Positions 41,877 through 50,255 of a DNA stretch of 64,000 nt are shown here, piece after piece. Made by a program: the position numbers and the translations under genes. Under the pieces are notes generated by a model. It made no database searches and was not told the origin of the DNA. It worked only from the letters and a program-made list of their open reading frames with translations. Source of the DNA: Bacillus thuringiensis (GTDB taxonomy: Bacteria; Bacillota; Bacilli; Bacillales; Bacillaceae_G); the NCBI RefSeq assembly GCF_001182785.1, contig NZ_CP012099.1, positions 1,610,501 through 1,674,500 of the forward strand. Direction: 5' to 3'. Each line of letters starts with the position of its first letter. Position 1 is the first letter of the stretch.

Positions 41877-42740
41877 TTATTGTAATAATTTAGAAACCAT
41901 TTGAGGAGTTTGGTTAGCTTGAGAAAGCATGCTGATTCCAGCTTCGTTCAAGATTTTGAACTTAGTCATTTCAGACATTTCTTTCGCCATGTCAGCGTCT
42001 TCGATTTGAGAAGCAGAAGCGGCCATATTAGTAGCTTGGCTGTTTACATTGTTTAAATTATGATCTAAACGGTTTAACTGAGAACCAAACGTTGCGCGCA
42101 TGTCAGCTACTTTTTGGATAGCTGCATCTAGTTGTACAATGGCACCAGCAGCATCGTTATCTGCAGCTGGTGCTGGTGGTGCTGGTATTACAGGTGCTGC
42201 TGGTGCTCCAATAGTTTTTGTAAGGCCAAGTCCTGTAGCACCTGTTGTCGCATCAACAGCCGTAATTGTAAGATTATCGCTAGCTACATCAGAAAGCTGA
42301 ATGCTAATATTTTTATCTGTTCCAGCCGCAGCTAATAAGCTTTTTCCATTAAAGTTTGTTTTTCCAGCGATATGATTAATTTCCTCCTGCAATTCTTTAA
42401 ATTCCAGGTTTAGAGAATCTTTATCTTTGCCGTCATTTGTACCATTAGCAGATTGGGTAGCAAGGTCACGCATACGAAGTAAGATGTTAGAAATAGAATT
42501 CAAAGCAGAGTCAGTTGTACGTAAAGCAGACATAGCGTCTTGCGTATTACGTGCTCCAACGTTTAATCCGCCTTCTTTCGCACGCATACGAGTAGCGATA
42601 GCTAAACCAGCCGCATCATCAGCAGCACTGTTAATAGATTTACCGCTAGATAAACGGTTCATAGAAGTGTTCATTTTGTCTTGATTTTGGCGCATGTATT
42701 CTTGTGTACGCATGCTATTAATGTTTGTATTAATTCTCAT
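41877..42740 (-). CDS. fla: Flagellin (array copy 1, 287 aa, Ala/Pro-rich insert)
   Basis: The N-terminal D0/D1 (RINTNINSMRTQEYMRQNQDKMNTSMNRLSSGKSINSAADDAAGLAIATRMRAKEGG) and C-terminal D1/D0 (QIEDADMAKEMSEMTKFKILNEAGISMLSQANQTPQMVSKLLQ) are nearly identical to copies 2-4. The short exposed centre differs and carries an Ala/Pro-rich stretch (GAPAAPVIPAPPAPAADND) not in the others. It should be exported with FliS and form filament. GGAGG precedes the ATG. Confidence 0.94.
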   Translation of the reverse strand: MRINTNINSMRTQEYMRQNQDKMNTSMNRLSSGKSINSAADDAAGLAIATRMRAKEGGLNVGARNTQDAMSALRTTDSALNSISNILLRMRDLATQSANGTNDGKDKDSLNLEFKELQEEINHIAGKTNFNGKSLLAAAGTDKNISIQLSDVASDNLTITAVDATTGATGLGLTKTIGAPAAPVIPAPPAPAADNDAAGAIVQLDAAIQKVADMRATFGSQLNRLDHNLNNVNSQATNMAASASQIEDADMAKEMSEMTKFKILNEAGISMLSQANQTPQMVSKLLQ

Positions 42741-42773
42741 GTTAAGAACCTCCAGTAGTTTTTAGTTATATAA

Positions 42774-42804
42774 AATAACCCTCTGTATTACAGAGAGTTA
42801 TTTT
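42774..42804 (-). terminator. Hairpin between flagellin copies 2 and 1
   Basis: On the minus strand AATAACTCTCTG and CAGAGGGTTATT pair around a short loop, followed by TTAT. It may terminate or attenuate, or stabilise the upstream mRNA. Confidence 0.65.
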
Positions 42805-42825
42805 TATTGTAAGTCATTAAATAAA

Positions 42826-43650
42826 TTATTGTAATAATTTAGAAACCATTTGAGGAGTTTGGTTAGCTTGAGAGAGCATGCTAATACCAGCTTCGTTCAA
42901 GATTTTAAACTTTGTCATGTTAGACATTTCTTTTGCCATATCCGCATCTTCAATTTGCGAAGCGGAAGCGGCCATATTAGTAGCTTGGCTGTTTACGTTG
43001 TTTAAGTTGTGATCTAAACGGTTTAATTGAGAGCCGAATGTCGCACGCTTGTCAGCAACGGATTGGATAGCTGTATCTAGTTCTCCAATGGCACCAGCAG
43101 CATCTCCACTTTTTGCAGTAGAGGCAATAGTTTTCGTAAGATTGAGTCCATCGGCTCCTGTTGTTGCATCTACAGATGCAATTGTAAGTTTATCGCCAGA
43201 TATATCGGAAAGCTGGATATCAATATCAGTTCCTTTTGCAGCTAATAAACTCTTTCCATTAAAGTTTGTTTTTCCAGCGATATGATCAATTTCTCCCTGT
43301 AATTCTTTAAATTCTAAGTTCAGGGAATCTTGATCTTTACCGTCATTTGTACCATTAGCAGATTGAGTAGCAAGATCACGCATGCGAAGTAAAATGTTAG
43401 AAATAGAGTTTAAAGCAGAGTCAGTTGTACGTAAAGCAGACATAGCGTCTTGCGTATTACGTGCTCCAACGTTTAATCCGCCTTCTTTCGCACGCATACG
43501 AGTAGCGATAGCTAAACCAGCCGCATCGTCAGCAGCACTGTTAATAGATTTACCGCTAGATAAACGGTTCATAGAAGTGTTCATTTTGTCTTGATTTTGG
43601 CGCATGTATTCTTGTGTACGCATGCTATTAATGTTTGTATTAATTCTCAT
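42826..43650 (-). CDS. fla: Flagellin (array copy 2, 274 aa)
   Basis: Shares termini with the other array members; the variable centre (about 150-205) contains DIDIQLSDISGDKLTIASVDATTGADGLNLTKTIASTAKSGDAAGAIGEL. All assembly residues are present, with LLQ at the end. It lies 45 bases after copy 3 and 85 bases before copy 1. Confidence 0.94.
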   Translation of the reverse strand: MRINTNINSMRTQEYMRQNQDKMNTSMNRLSSGKSINSAADDAAGLAIATRMRAKEGGLNVGARNTQDAMSALRTTDSALNSISNILLRMRDLATQSANGTNDGKDQDSLNLEFKELQGEIDHIAGKTNFNGKSLLAAKGTDIDIQLSDISGDKLTIASVDATTGADGLNLTKTIASTAKSGDAAGAIGELDTAIQSVADKRATFGSQLNRLDHNLNNVNSQATNMAASASQIEDADMAKEMSNMTKFKILNEAGISMLSQANQTPQMVSKLLQ

Positions 43651-43695
43651 GTTAAGAGCCTCCAGTAGTTTTTATTTTATATCATCAAATGGATT

Positions 43696-44511
43696 TTATT
43701 GTAGTAATTTAGAAACCATTTGAGGAGTTTGGTTAGCTTGAGAAAGCATGCTAATACCAGCTTCGTTCAAGATTTTAAACTTCGTCATGTTAGACATTTC
43801 TTTTGCCATATCTGCATCTTCAATTTGAGAAGCTGCTGCCGCCATATTAGTAGATTGGCTGTTCACGTTGTTTAAGTTATGATCTAAGCGATTTAATTGA
43901 GAACCGAAAGTAGCTCTATTATCAGCAACTGTTTGGATAGCTTTATCTAGATTAGTAATAGCAGTACTTGCATCTGCTGTGGTCTTAACATTGGTACCAG
44001 TAGCCGTAAGTAGTGTATCAGCTTTTGCATTAATTGATGCAATTGTAAGTTTATCGCCAGATACATCAGAAAGCTGGATATCAATATCCGCTCCTGTTGC
44101 AGCTAATAAATTCTTACCATTGAAGTTTGTCTTTTCAGCGATATGATCAATTTCCTTGTGCAATTCTTGGAACTCTAAGTCTAAAGACGCTTGATCTTTT
44201 GTCTCGTTTGTACCGTTTGCGGATTGAGTTGCAATATCACGCATACGAAGTAAGATGTTAGAAATAGAATTCAAAGCAGAGTCAGTTGTACGTAAAGCAG
44301 ACATAGCGTCTTGCGTGTTACGCGCCCCAACGTTTAATCCGCCTTCTTTTGCACGCATACGAGTAGCGATAGCTAAGCCAGCCGCATCGTCAGCAGCACT
44401 GTTAATAGATTTACCGCTAGATAAACGGTTCATAGAAGTGTTCATTTTGTCTTGATTTTGGCGCATGTATTCTTGTGTACGCATGCTATTAATGTTTGTA
44501 TTAATTCTCAT
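43696..44511 (-). CDS. fla: Flagellin (array copy 3, 271 aa)
   Basis: The termini match the array; the centre differs (DIDIQLSDVSGDKLTIASINAKADTLLTATGTNVKTTADASTAI). Its 3' third is almost the same nucleotide by nucleotide as that of copy 4, and the 45-base spacer before it equals the one after it, indicating recent duplication or gene conversion. Confidence 0.94.
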   Translation of the reverse strand: MRINTNINSMRTQEYMRQNQDKMNTSMNRLSSGKSINSAADDAAGLAIATRMRAKEGGLNVGARNTQDAMSALRTTDSALNSISNILLRMRDIATQSANGTNETKDQASLDLEFQELHKEIDHIAEKTNFNGKNLLAATGADIDIQLSDVSGDKLTIASINAKADTLLTATGTNVKTTADASTAITNLDKAIQTVADNRATFGSQLNRLDHNLNNVNSQSTNMAAAASQIEDADMAKEMSNMTKFKILNEAGISMLSQANQTPQMVSKLLQ

Positions 44512-44556
44512 GTTAAGAGCCTCCAGTAGTTTTTATTTTATATCATCAAATGGATT

Positions 44557-45372
44557 TTATTGTAGTAATTTAGAAACCATTTGAGGAGTTTGGTTAGCTT
44601 GAGAAAGCATGCTAATACCAGCTTCGTTCAAGATTTTAAACTTCGTCATGTTAGACATTTCTTTTGCCATATCTGCATCTTCAATTTGAGAAGCTGCTGC
44701 CGCCATATTAGTAGATTGGCTGTTTACGTTGTTTAAGTTATGGTCTAAGCGATTTAATTGAGAGCCAAAGGTAGCTCTATTATCAGCAACTGTTTGAATA
44801 GCTGCGTCAAGAGCCGTAATAGAGTCAGATGCGTTTTTGGTGCTTTTAACATCTCCAGTAATTTTAAGCGTAGCAGCTGTTGCATCAATTGCTGTAATTG
44901 TAAGTTTATCACCAGATACATCGGAAAGCTGAACGTCAATATTGTTTGCAGCGGCAACTCCAGCTAATAAAGTTTTTCCATTAAAGTTTGTTTTTTCAGC
45001 AATATGAGTAATTTCACCTTTTAACTCTTGAAATTCTAGGTCCAACGAATCTTGGTCTTTTGTATCATTTGTACCGTTTGCAGATTGAGTTGCAATATCA
45101 CGCATACGAAGTAAGATGTTAGAAATAGAATTCAAAGCAGAGTCAGTTGTACGTAAAGCAGACATAGCGTCTTGCGTGTTACGCGCCCCAACGTTTAATC
45201 CGCCTTCTTTTGCACGCATACGAGTAGCGATAGCTAAGCCAGCCGCATCGTCAGCAGCACTGTTAATAGATTTACCGCTAGATAAACGATTCATCGCAGT
45301 ATTCATTTTGTCTTGGTTTTGTCGCATGTACTCTTGCGTACGCATGCTATTAATGTTTGTATTAATTCTCAT
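44557..45372 (-). CDS. fla: Flagellin (array copy 4, promoter-proximal, 271 aa)
   Basis: The first gene transcribed from the array promoter. Termini as in other copies, but with NTAMNRLSSG where the others have NTSMNRLSSG. The centre contains NNIDVQLSDVSGDKLTITAIDATAATLKITGDVKSTKNASDSI. The start at 45372 (MRINTN) follows GGGGG, weaker than the GGAGG of the other copies; an in-frame ATG at 45387 is not favoured. Confidence 0.94.
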   Translation of the reverse strand: MRINTNINSMRTQEYMRQNQDKMNTAMNRLSSGKSINSAADDAAGLAIATRMRAKEGGLNVGARNTQDAMSALRTTDSALNSISNILLRMRDIATQSANGTNDTKDQDSLDLEFQELKGEITHIAEKTNFNGKTLLAGVAAANNIDVQLSDVSGDKLTITAIDATAATLKITGDVKSTKNASDSITALDAAIQTVADNRATFGSQLNRLDHNLNNVNSQSTNMAAAASQIEDADMAKEMSNMTKFKILNEAGISMLSQANQTPQMVSKLLQ

Positions 45373-45453
45373 GTTAAGAACCCCCATTTTTTTATATTGA
45401 TTTTTCTGTTAATTGTTAAACGTAAATATGCAAAAAAATCAATTTCGAGATTA

Positions 45454-45482
45454 ATTGTAATCCTTGGTATATATCGTGTCAA
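45454..45482 (-). promoter_or_regulatory. Sigma-A promoter of the flagellin array
   Basis: On the minus strand TTGACA (45482-45477) and TACAAT (45459-45454) are separated by exactly 17 bp. The start codon is about 75 bases downstream. This is a vegetative, not sigma-D, promoter pattern. Confidence 0.8.
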
Positions 45483-45565
45483 CGAATAATTGTAATTAAT
45501 GAATATAAAAAAATGATAATTTCCTATTTGTTCATTTTTTTATTACAATATTATCAAAAGGATTA

Positions 45566-45594
45566 TTGCAAACTTTTAAAAAAAACTCTAATAT
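45566..45594 (+). promoter_or_regulatory. Promoter of the transglycosylase-fliM-flgG block with a MogR-like site
   Basis: TTGCAA (45566-45571) and TAATAT (45589-45594) are 17 bp apart. The spacer holds TTTTAAAAAAAAC (45574-45586), one base short of TTTT-N5-AAAA. Confidence 0.5.
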
Positions 45595-45627
45595 TAGATT
45601 ATCTTTGTTTACCGAAAAGGTGATATT

Positions 45628-46413
45628 ATGATAGTTGGAAATATAGTAAAAGAAGTGCTTGCATATAAGAAAGGGCAAATTCAGCAAAAGCTAAGTAGTC
45701 CACAAGCATTTGTTAGTAGTCGTTTTCAAGAGAAGTTGCAGAGTGAACCTGCGAAGGAGACGAAGGCTACTACGCAGCCGGCAAAAGTAGAAGATATGAG
45801 TCAGCCGGTACAATCTACGAAAATAGAAGCGGTTGTTAATAAACCTGAAGAAACTATTAATAAAGTAGAGGAAGCGAGTAAGCCTGAAGAAAAGGCTGAA
45901 ACGAAGAAAGCAGATGAAGTGCAAGTTGCGCAAAAAGAGTTTGAACGACGTTTCCCAGAAACGAAAAATGAGGCTGCTGATACGTGGGAATTAACGAAGA
46001 AGTATAATATTCAAAAAATACGTTCTTCCAATGAAGGGAAGTATGAGGATATTATTGATCGCGTAAGTCGTACATACGGAATTCCGAAAACGTTAATTCA
46101 AAAAATGATTGAAGTAGAGTCTAATTTTAATCCGAAAACGGTGTCACATGCAGGTGCGATGGGACTTATGCAGCTTATGCCAGCGAATGTGAAGGAGATG
46201 GGTGTGAAGAATCCCTTTTCACCAGCTGAAAGTATTGAAGGTGGCGTGAAAGAGTTAAGCGGTTATTTAAAGAAGAATAACGGCGACTTAGTATTGGCGC
46301 TTGCTTCTTACAATGCTGGTCCTGGGAATGTGAGAAAGTACGGAGGCGTGCCGCCATTTAAAGAAACGCAAGGATATATTAAAAAAATATTAAATATCGA
46401 CGTTTCAAAATAG
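45628..46413 (+). CDS. Lytic transglycosylase (SLT domain)
   Basis: The 261-residue protein has a Lys/Glu-rich, disordered N-terminal half and a C-terminal SLT domain (about 145-261): IEVESNFNP with catalytic Glu164, GAMGLMQLMP and the ALASYNAGPGNVRKYGG motif. It cleaves peptidoglycan. No signal peptide is visible, so it may be exported by the flagellar type III system and open the wall for the rod, as FlgJ-type enzymes do. AAGGTGATATT precedes the ATG. Confidence 0.85.
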   Translation: MIVGNIVKEVLAYKKGQIQQKLSSPQAFVSSRFQEKLQSEPAKETKATTQPAKVEDMSQPVQSTKIEAVVNKPEETINKVEEASKPEEKAETKKADEVQVAQKEFERRFPETKNEAADTWELTKKYNIQKIRSSNEGKYEDIIDRVSRTYGIPKTLIQKMIEVESNFNPKTVSHAGAMGLMQLMPANVKEMGVKNPFSPAESIEGGVKELSGYLKKNNGDLVLALASYNAGPGNVRKYGGVPPFKETQGYIKKILNIDVSK

Positions 46414-46475
46414 AGAGTTTCATATATAGAGAGAACATGAAATTTTCGTGAACATGATATGGGAGTTGGCTAGAT

Positions 46476-46700
46476 TTGAAATTACAAGATGATATTCCGT
46501 TAACAATTTATTTTGAAATCGGAAATACGAAAAAGAAAATTGAAGATCTGCTTCATATTACGAAAGGTACATTGTATCGTCTTGAAAATTCAACGAAAAA
46601 TACGGTGCGTCTTATGCTTGAGAATGAAGAGATTGGAACCGGAAAGATTTTGACGAAGAATGGGAAGATGTACGTTGAAATCGTTGAATTGAAAAGGTAG
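46476..46700 (+). CDS. Short SpoA/FliN-domain protein
   Basis: The 74-residue protein is almost only a SpoA fold (IPLTIYFEIGNTKKKIEDLLHITKGTLYRLENSTKNTVRLMLENEEIGTGKILTKNGKMYVEIVEL). It is separate from the fliN two genes later. SpoA proteins pair as dimers in the C-ring; this could be an extra C-ring or FliH-binding subunit. TTG start, with GGGAG 12 bases upstream. Confidence 0.8.
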   Translation: MKLQDDIPLTIYFEIGNTKKKIEDLLHITKGTLYRLENSTKNTVRLMLENEEIGTGKILTKNGKMYVEIVELKR

Positions 46701-46714
46701 GGAAGGGGATTGTC

Positions 46715-47701
46715 ATGAGTGGCGAAAAATTAAGCCAAGAGCAAATTGATGCCCTGCTGAAGGCGGTAAATGAAGGCGAGGAAATGCCAGCTTTCGCACA
46801 AGAAGCAGGAAAGCAAGAGAAATTTCAAGAGTATGATTTTAATAGACCAGAGAAGTTCGGTGTTGAGCATTTACGTAGTTTGCAAGCGATTGCTTCTACG
46901 TTTGGGAAACAGACGTCACAGACGTTATCAGCGCGTATGCGTATTCCAATTGAACTAGAGCCTTCAACGGTTGAGCAAGTTCCATTTACGAGTGAGTATG
47001 TGGAGAAAATGCCGAAAGATTATTATTTATATTGCGTAATTGATCTCGGTTTACCAGAGCTTGGAGAAATTGTTATTGAGATTGATTTAGCATTCGTTAT
47101 TTATATTCATGAATGTTGGCTTGGCGGAGATAGTAAGCGTAACTTTACGATGCGCAGACCGTTAACAGCATTTGAGTTTTTAACGCTTGATAATATATTC
47201 TTGCTTCTTTGTAAAAATTTAGAGCAATCATTTGAAAGTGTTGTTGCGATTGAACCGAAATTTGTAACGACGGAAACAGATCCGAATGCATTAAAGATTA
47301 CGACAGCGAGCGATATCATTTCATTACTTAACGTAAATATGAAAACAGATTTTTGGAATACGACGGTGCGTATCGGGATTCCGTTCTTATCTGTTGAAGA
47401 AATTATGGATAAGTTAACGTCTGAAAATATTGTCGAACATTCTTCGGACAAACGTAGGAAGTATACGTCTGAAGTGGAAGTGAAAGTAAATCAAGTGTAC
47501 AAACCTGTTCACGTTGCGATTGGTGAGCAGAAAATGACAATGAGTGAGATTGAACAAATTGAAGAAGGCGATATTATTCCGCTTCATACGAAAGTCTCGG
47601 ATGAATTACTTGGTTATGTAGATGGAAAGCATAAATTTAATTGTTTTATTGGAAAAGATGGAACGCGTAAGGCGCTTCTATTTAAAAGTTTTGTAGAGTA
47701 G
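46715..47701 (+). CDS. fliM: Flagellar motor switch protein FliM
   Basis: The 328-residue protein has the N-terminal CheY-binding helix (LSQEQIDALLKAV), the middle domain with FGVEHLRSLQAIASTFGKQTSQTLSARMRIPIE, and a C-terminal SpoA domain (EVEVKVNQVYKPVHVAIGEQKMTMSEIEQIEEGDIIPL). It transmits CheY~P signals to the rotor. Intact. Confidence 0.94.
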   Translation: MSGEKLSQEQIDALLKAVNEGEEMPAFAQEAGKQEKFQEYDFNRPEKFGVEHLRSLQAIASTFGKQTSQTLSARMRIPIELEPSTVEQVPFTSEYVEKMPKDYYLYCVIDLGLPELGEIVIEIDLAFVIYIHECWLGGDSKRNFTMRRPLTAFEFLTLDNIFLLLCKNLEQSFESVVAIEPKFVTTETDPNALKITTASDIISLLNVNMKTDFWNTTVRIGIPFLSVEEIMDKLTSENIVEHSSDKRRKYTSEVEVKVNQVYKPVHVAIGEQKMTMSEIEQIEEGDIIPLHTKVSDELLGYVDGKHKFNCFIGKDGTRKALLFKSFVE

Positions 47702-47711
47702 GAGGATCCAT

Positions 47712-48071
47712 ATGAAGCATGAAGTATCTCCTGTGTCATTAATGGGATTAGAAGATTTTGCAGGAAAGCGAAATGAAGCAGGTAAAGCACATATTGATAC
47801 TGTTTCAGATATTTCGATTGAACTTGGTGTAAAGCTTGGAAAGTCATCTATTACGCTCGGTGATGTAAAGCAGTTAAAAGTTGGCGATGTTCTTGAAGTA
47901 GAGAAAAACTTAGGACATAAAGTAGATGTGTATTTAAGTAATATGAAAGTCGGCATCGGTGAAGCAATTGTAATGGACGAGAAATTCGGTATTATCATTT
48001 CTGAAATTGAAGCTGATAAGAAACAAGCGGCGCTTATGAAAGCGCAAAGTCAAATGCAAGATAAAGAGTAG
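47712..48071 (+). CDS. fliN: Flagellar motor switch protein FliN
   Basis: A 119-residue protein with a short leader and the SpoA domain IDTVSDISIELGVKLGKSSITLGDVKQLKVGDVLEVEKNLGHKVDVYLSNMKVGIGEAIVMDEKFGIIISEI, followed by a short Lys/Gln tail. AGGAGGATCCAT precedes the ATG at 10 bases after fliM. Confidence 0.92.
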   Translation: MKHEVSPVSLMGLEDFAGKRNEAGKAHIDTVSDISIELGVKLGKSSITLGDVKQLKVGDVLEVEKNLGHKVDVYLSNMKVGIGEAIVMDEKFGIIISEIEADKKQAALMKAQSQMQDKE

Positions 48072-48083
48072 AGGAGGAGTCAT

Positions 48084-48404
48084 ATGTCGTATATGACGAC
48101 CTTATTTCAAGTCGTTTTACTGTTTGGTGCGCTCGGTTACGGTGCATATTATATGACGAAAAAGACGCGCAAACAGCAGTTTTTTAAGCAGGGTGAAAAT
48201 GGCCATATTCAAGTAAAAGACGGCGTGTATTTAAATCATCAAACGAGTGCCTTTTTATTTGAAGTGGACGGAAAGCAAGTGTTCACTGTTATTAGTAATA
48301 ACGGTGTGCAGTCTGTGCAATTAACCGGAACAGGAAATCAGTTTCAACAAGCACTAGAAGACGCGGTGAAGACTGAAACGAAAAAAGTAGAGGATCCATC
48401 ATGA
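48084..48404 (+). CDS. fliO: FliO-like export-gate assembly protein
   Basis: The 106-residue protein has one N-terminal membrane helix (TTLFQVVLLFGALGYGAYYMT) and a beta-rich cytoplasmic part (GHIQVKDGVYLNHQTSAFLFEVDGKQVFTVISNNGV). It occupies the FliO place between fliN and fliP and overlaps fliP by 4 bases. FliO scaffolds FliP assembly. Confidence 0.8.
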   Translation: MSYMTTLFQVVLLFGALGYGAYYMTKKTRKQQFFKQGENGHIQVKDGVYLNHQTSAFLFEVDGKQVFTVISNNGVQSVQLTGTGNQFQQALEDAVKTETKKVEDPS

Positions 48405-49159
48405 GAATAAAGAAACAGTTATCATTATTAGCCGTTATTTTCGTATTTTCTATCGTTTTTTCAATTATTTTTGTAAATCCAGCGTATGCGGCCCCGAACG
48501 GTTTTATTAATTTCGAAAATGGAAAAGAGTTTACGAGTAATTCAAGTGTACAACTATTTGCGCTCGTTACCCTTTTATCATTATCTTCTTCTATCGTTCT
48601 ATTATTTACACATTTTACTTATTTTATGATCGTTCTTGGGATTACACGTCAAGGACTTGGGGTAATGAATTTACCACCAAACCAAGTGCTTGTTGGACTT
48701 GCATTATTTTTATCACTCTTTACGATGCAGCCTGTAATCGGGCAACTGAAGAGCGATGTGTGGGATCCGATGACGAAAGAGAAAATAACAGTAAGTCAAG
48801 CTGCGGAAACGACAGCTCCTATTATGAAAGAATATATGTCAAAGCATACGTATAAGCATGATTTGAAAATGATGCTGAAAGTACGCGGAGAAGAGTTGCC
48901 GAAAGATTTAAAGGATCTTTCCTTATTTACACTCGTACCATCCTTTACGTTAACGCAAATTCAAAAAGGGTTACTTACAGGGATGTTCATTTATTTAGCG
49001 TTTGTATTTATAGATTTGATTATTAGTACACTTTTAATGTACCTCGGGATGATGATGGTACCGCCGATGATTTTAAGTTTACCGTTTAAAATACTCGTTT
49101 TCGTATATTTAGGTGGATATACAAAAATTGTCGATATTATGTTTAAGACGGTCGCCTGA
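48401..49159 (+). CDS. fliP: Flagellar type III export gate protein FliP
   Basis: The 252-residue protein has a signal-like N-terminus and four membrane helices, with family motifs SVQLFALVTLLSLSSSIVLLFTHFTYFMIVLGITRQGLGVMNLPPNQVLVGLALFLSLFTM and GMMMVPPMILSLPFKILVF. It forms the core gate with FliQ and FliR. Confidence 0.94.
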   Translation: MRIKKQLSLLAVIFVFSIVFSIIFVNPAYAAPNGFINFENGKEFTSNSSVQLFALVTLLSLSSSIVLLFTHFTYFMIVLGITRQGLGVMNLPPNQVLVGLALFLSLFTMQPVIGQLKSDVWDPMTKEKITVSQAAETTAPIMKEYMSKHTYKHDLKMMLKVRGEELPKDLKDLSLFTLVPSFTLTQIQKGLLTGMFIYLAFVFIDLIISTLLMYLGMMMVPPMILSLPFKILVFVYLGGYTKIVDIMFKTVA

Positions 49160-49192
49160 AGCGCTTGATGCTATGTGATAGGAGTCATATAA

Positions 49193-49468
49193 ATGAATAC
49201 TTCACCAATTATAGATATTTTCCAAACCTTTTTTTATAAAGGGGTTATGATTTTAATGCCGATTGCCGTTGTAAGTCTAATTGTCGTTATTATTATCGCG
49301 GTTATTATGGCAATGATGCAAATTCAAGAGCAAACGCTGACGTTTTTACCGAAAATGGCGAGTATTGTGCTCGTTATTATCATTTTAGGTCCGTGGATGT
49401 TCCAAGAGTTAACGATGCTTATTTTAGATTTATTTGATAAAATCCCATCGCTATTGCGTTCGTACTAA
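49193..49468 (+). CDS. fliQ: Flagellar type III export gate protein FliQ
   Basis: A 91-residue protein with two membrane helices (LMPIAVVSLIVVIIIAVIMAMMQIQEQTLTFLPKMASIVLVIIILGPWM), the standard FliQ hairpin. Spacing to fliR is 15 bases. Confidence 0.94.
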   Translation: MNTSPIIDIFQTFFYKGVMILMPIAVVSLIVVIIIAVIMAMMQIQEQTLTFLPKMASIVLVIIILGPWMFQELTMLILDLFDKIPSLLRSY

Positions 49469-49483
49469 GATAGGTGAACTGAA

Positions 49484-50245
49484 ATGAATATGGAATTATG
49501 GGCGGCGACGTTTTTTGCGTTTTGTCGCATTACTTCATTTTTATATTTTCTACCGTTTTTCTCAGGTCGATCAATTCCGGCGATGGCAAAGGTTACATTT
49601 GGACTTGCTCTTTCAATTACAGTGGCCGATCAAGTGGATGTCTCTCACATCAAGACAGTTTGGGACGTTGCAGCTTATGCAGCAACGCAAATTGTAATTG
49701 GTTTATCACTTTCAAAAATTGTAGAGATGCTGTGGAACATTCCGAAAATGGCAGGGCATATTTTAGACTTTGATATTGGTTTATCACAAGCAAGTTTGTT
49801 TGATGTAAATGCAGGGTCACAGTCCACTTTGCTATCAACAATTTTTGATATATTTTTTCTTATTATTTTTATTTCACTTGGCGGCATTAACTATTTCGTT
49901 GCCACTATTTTAAAGTCGTTTCAATATACAGAGGCGATTTCAAAATTGTTGACGACTAGTTTTTTAGATAGTCTACTCGCAACGTTATTATTTGCGATCA
50001 CATCAGCGGTTGAAATTGCTCTGCCGCTTATGGGAAGTTTATTCATCATTAATTTTGTTCTAATTTTAATTGCAAAAAACGCTCCGCAATTAAATGTTTT
50101 TATGAATGCATACGTAATTAAAATTACATGTGGTATTTTGTTTATTGCGATGAGTGTACCGATGCTCGGTTATGTGTTTAAAAATATGACGGATGTATTA
50201 CTTGAAGAATATACGAAACTATTTAACTTTTTCTTAACGAAGTAG
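49484..50245 (+). CDS. fliR: Flagellar type III export gate protein FliR
   Basis: The 253-residue protein has about six hydrophobic helices, opening AATFFAFCRITSFLYFLPFFSGRSIPAMAKVTFGLALSI and including QIVIGLSLSKIVEMLW. It is the single FliR of the gate, 10 bases before flhB. Confidence 0.93.
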   Translation: MNMELWAATFFAFCRITSFLYFLPFFSGRSIPAMAKVTFGLALSITVADQVDVSHIKTVWDVAAYAATQIVIGLSLSKIVEMLWNIPKMAGHILDFDIGLSQASLFDVNAGSQSTLLSTIFDIFFLIIFISLGGINYFVATILKSFQYTEAISKLLTTSFLDSLLATLLFAITSAVEIALPLMGSLFIINFVLILIAKNAPQLNVFMNAYVIKITCGILFIAMSVPMLGYVFKNMTDVLLEEYTKLFNFFLTK

Positions 50246-50255
50246 GGGGACGCGC

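Noticed and set aside
41877..45372. Tandem repeats as a CRISPR-like array
   Set aside because: Repeat units are whole flagellin genes of about 860 bases; no short regularly spaced repeats exist.
42100..45400. Several plus-strand open frames repeated across the flagellin array
   Set aside because: They are antisense shadows of the conserved flagellin ends, repeated only because the genes are repeated; no ribosome sites.
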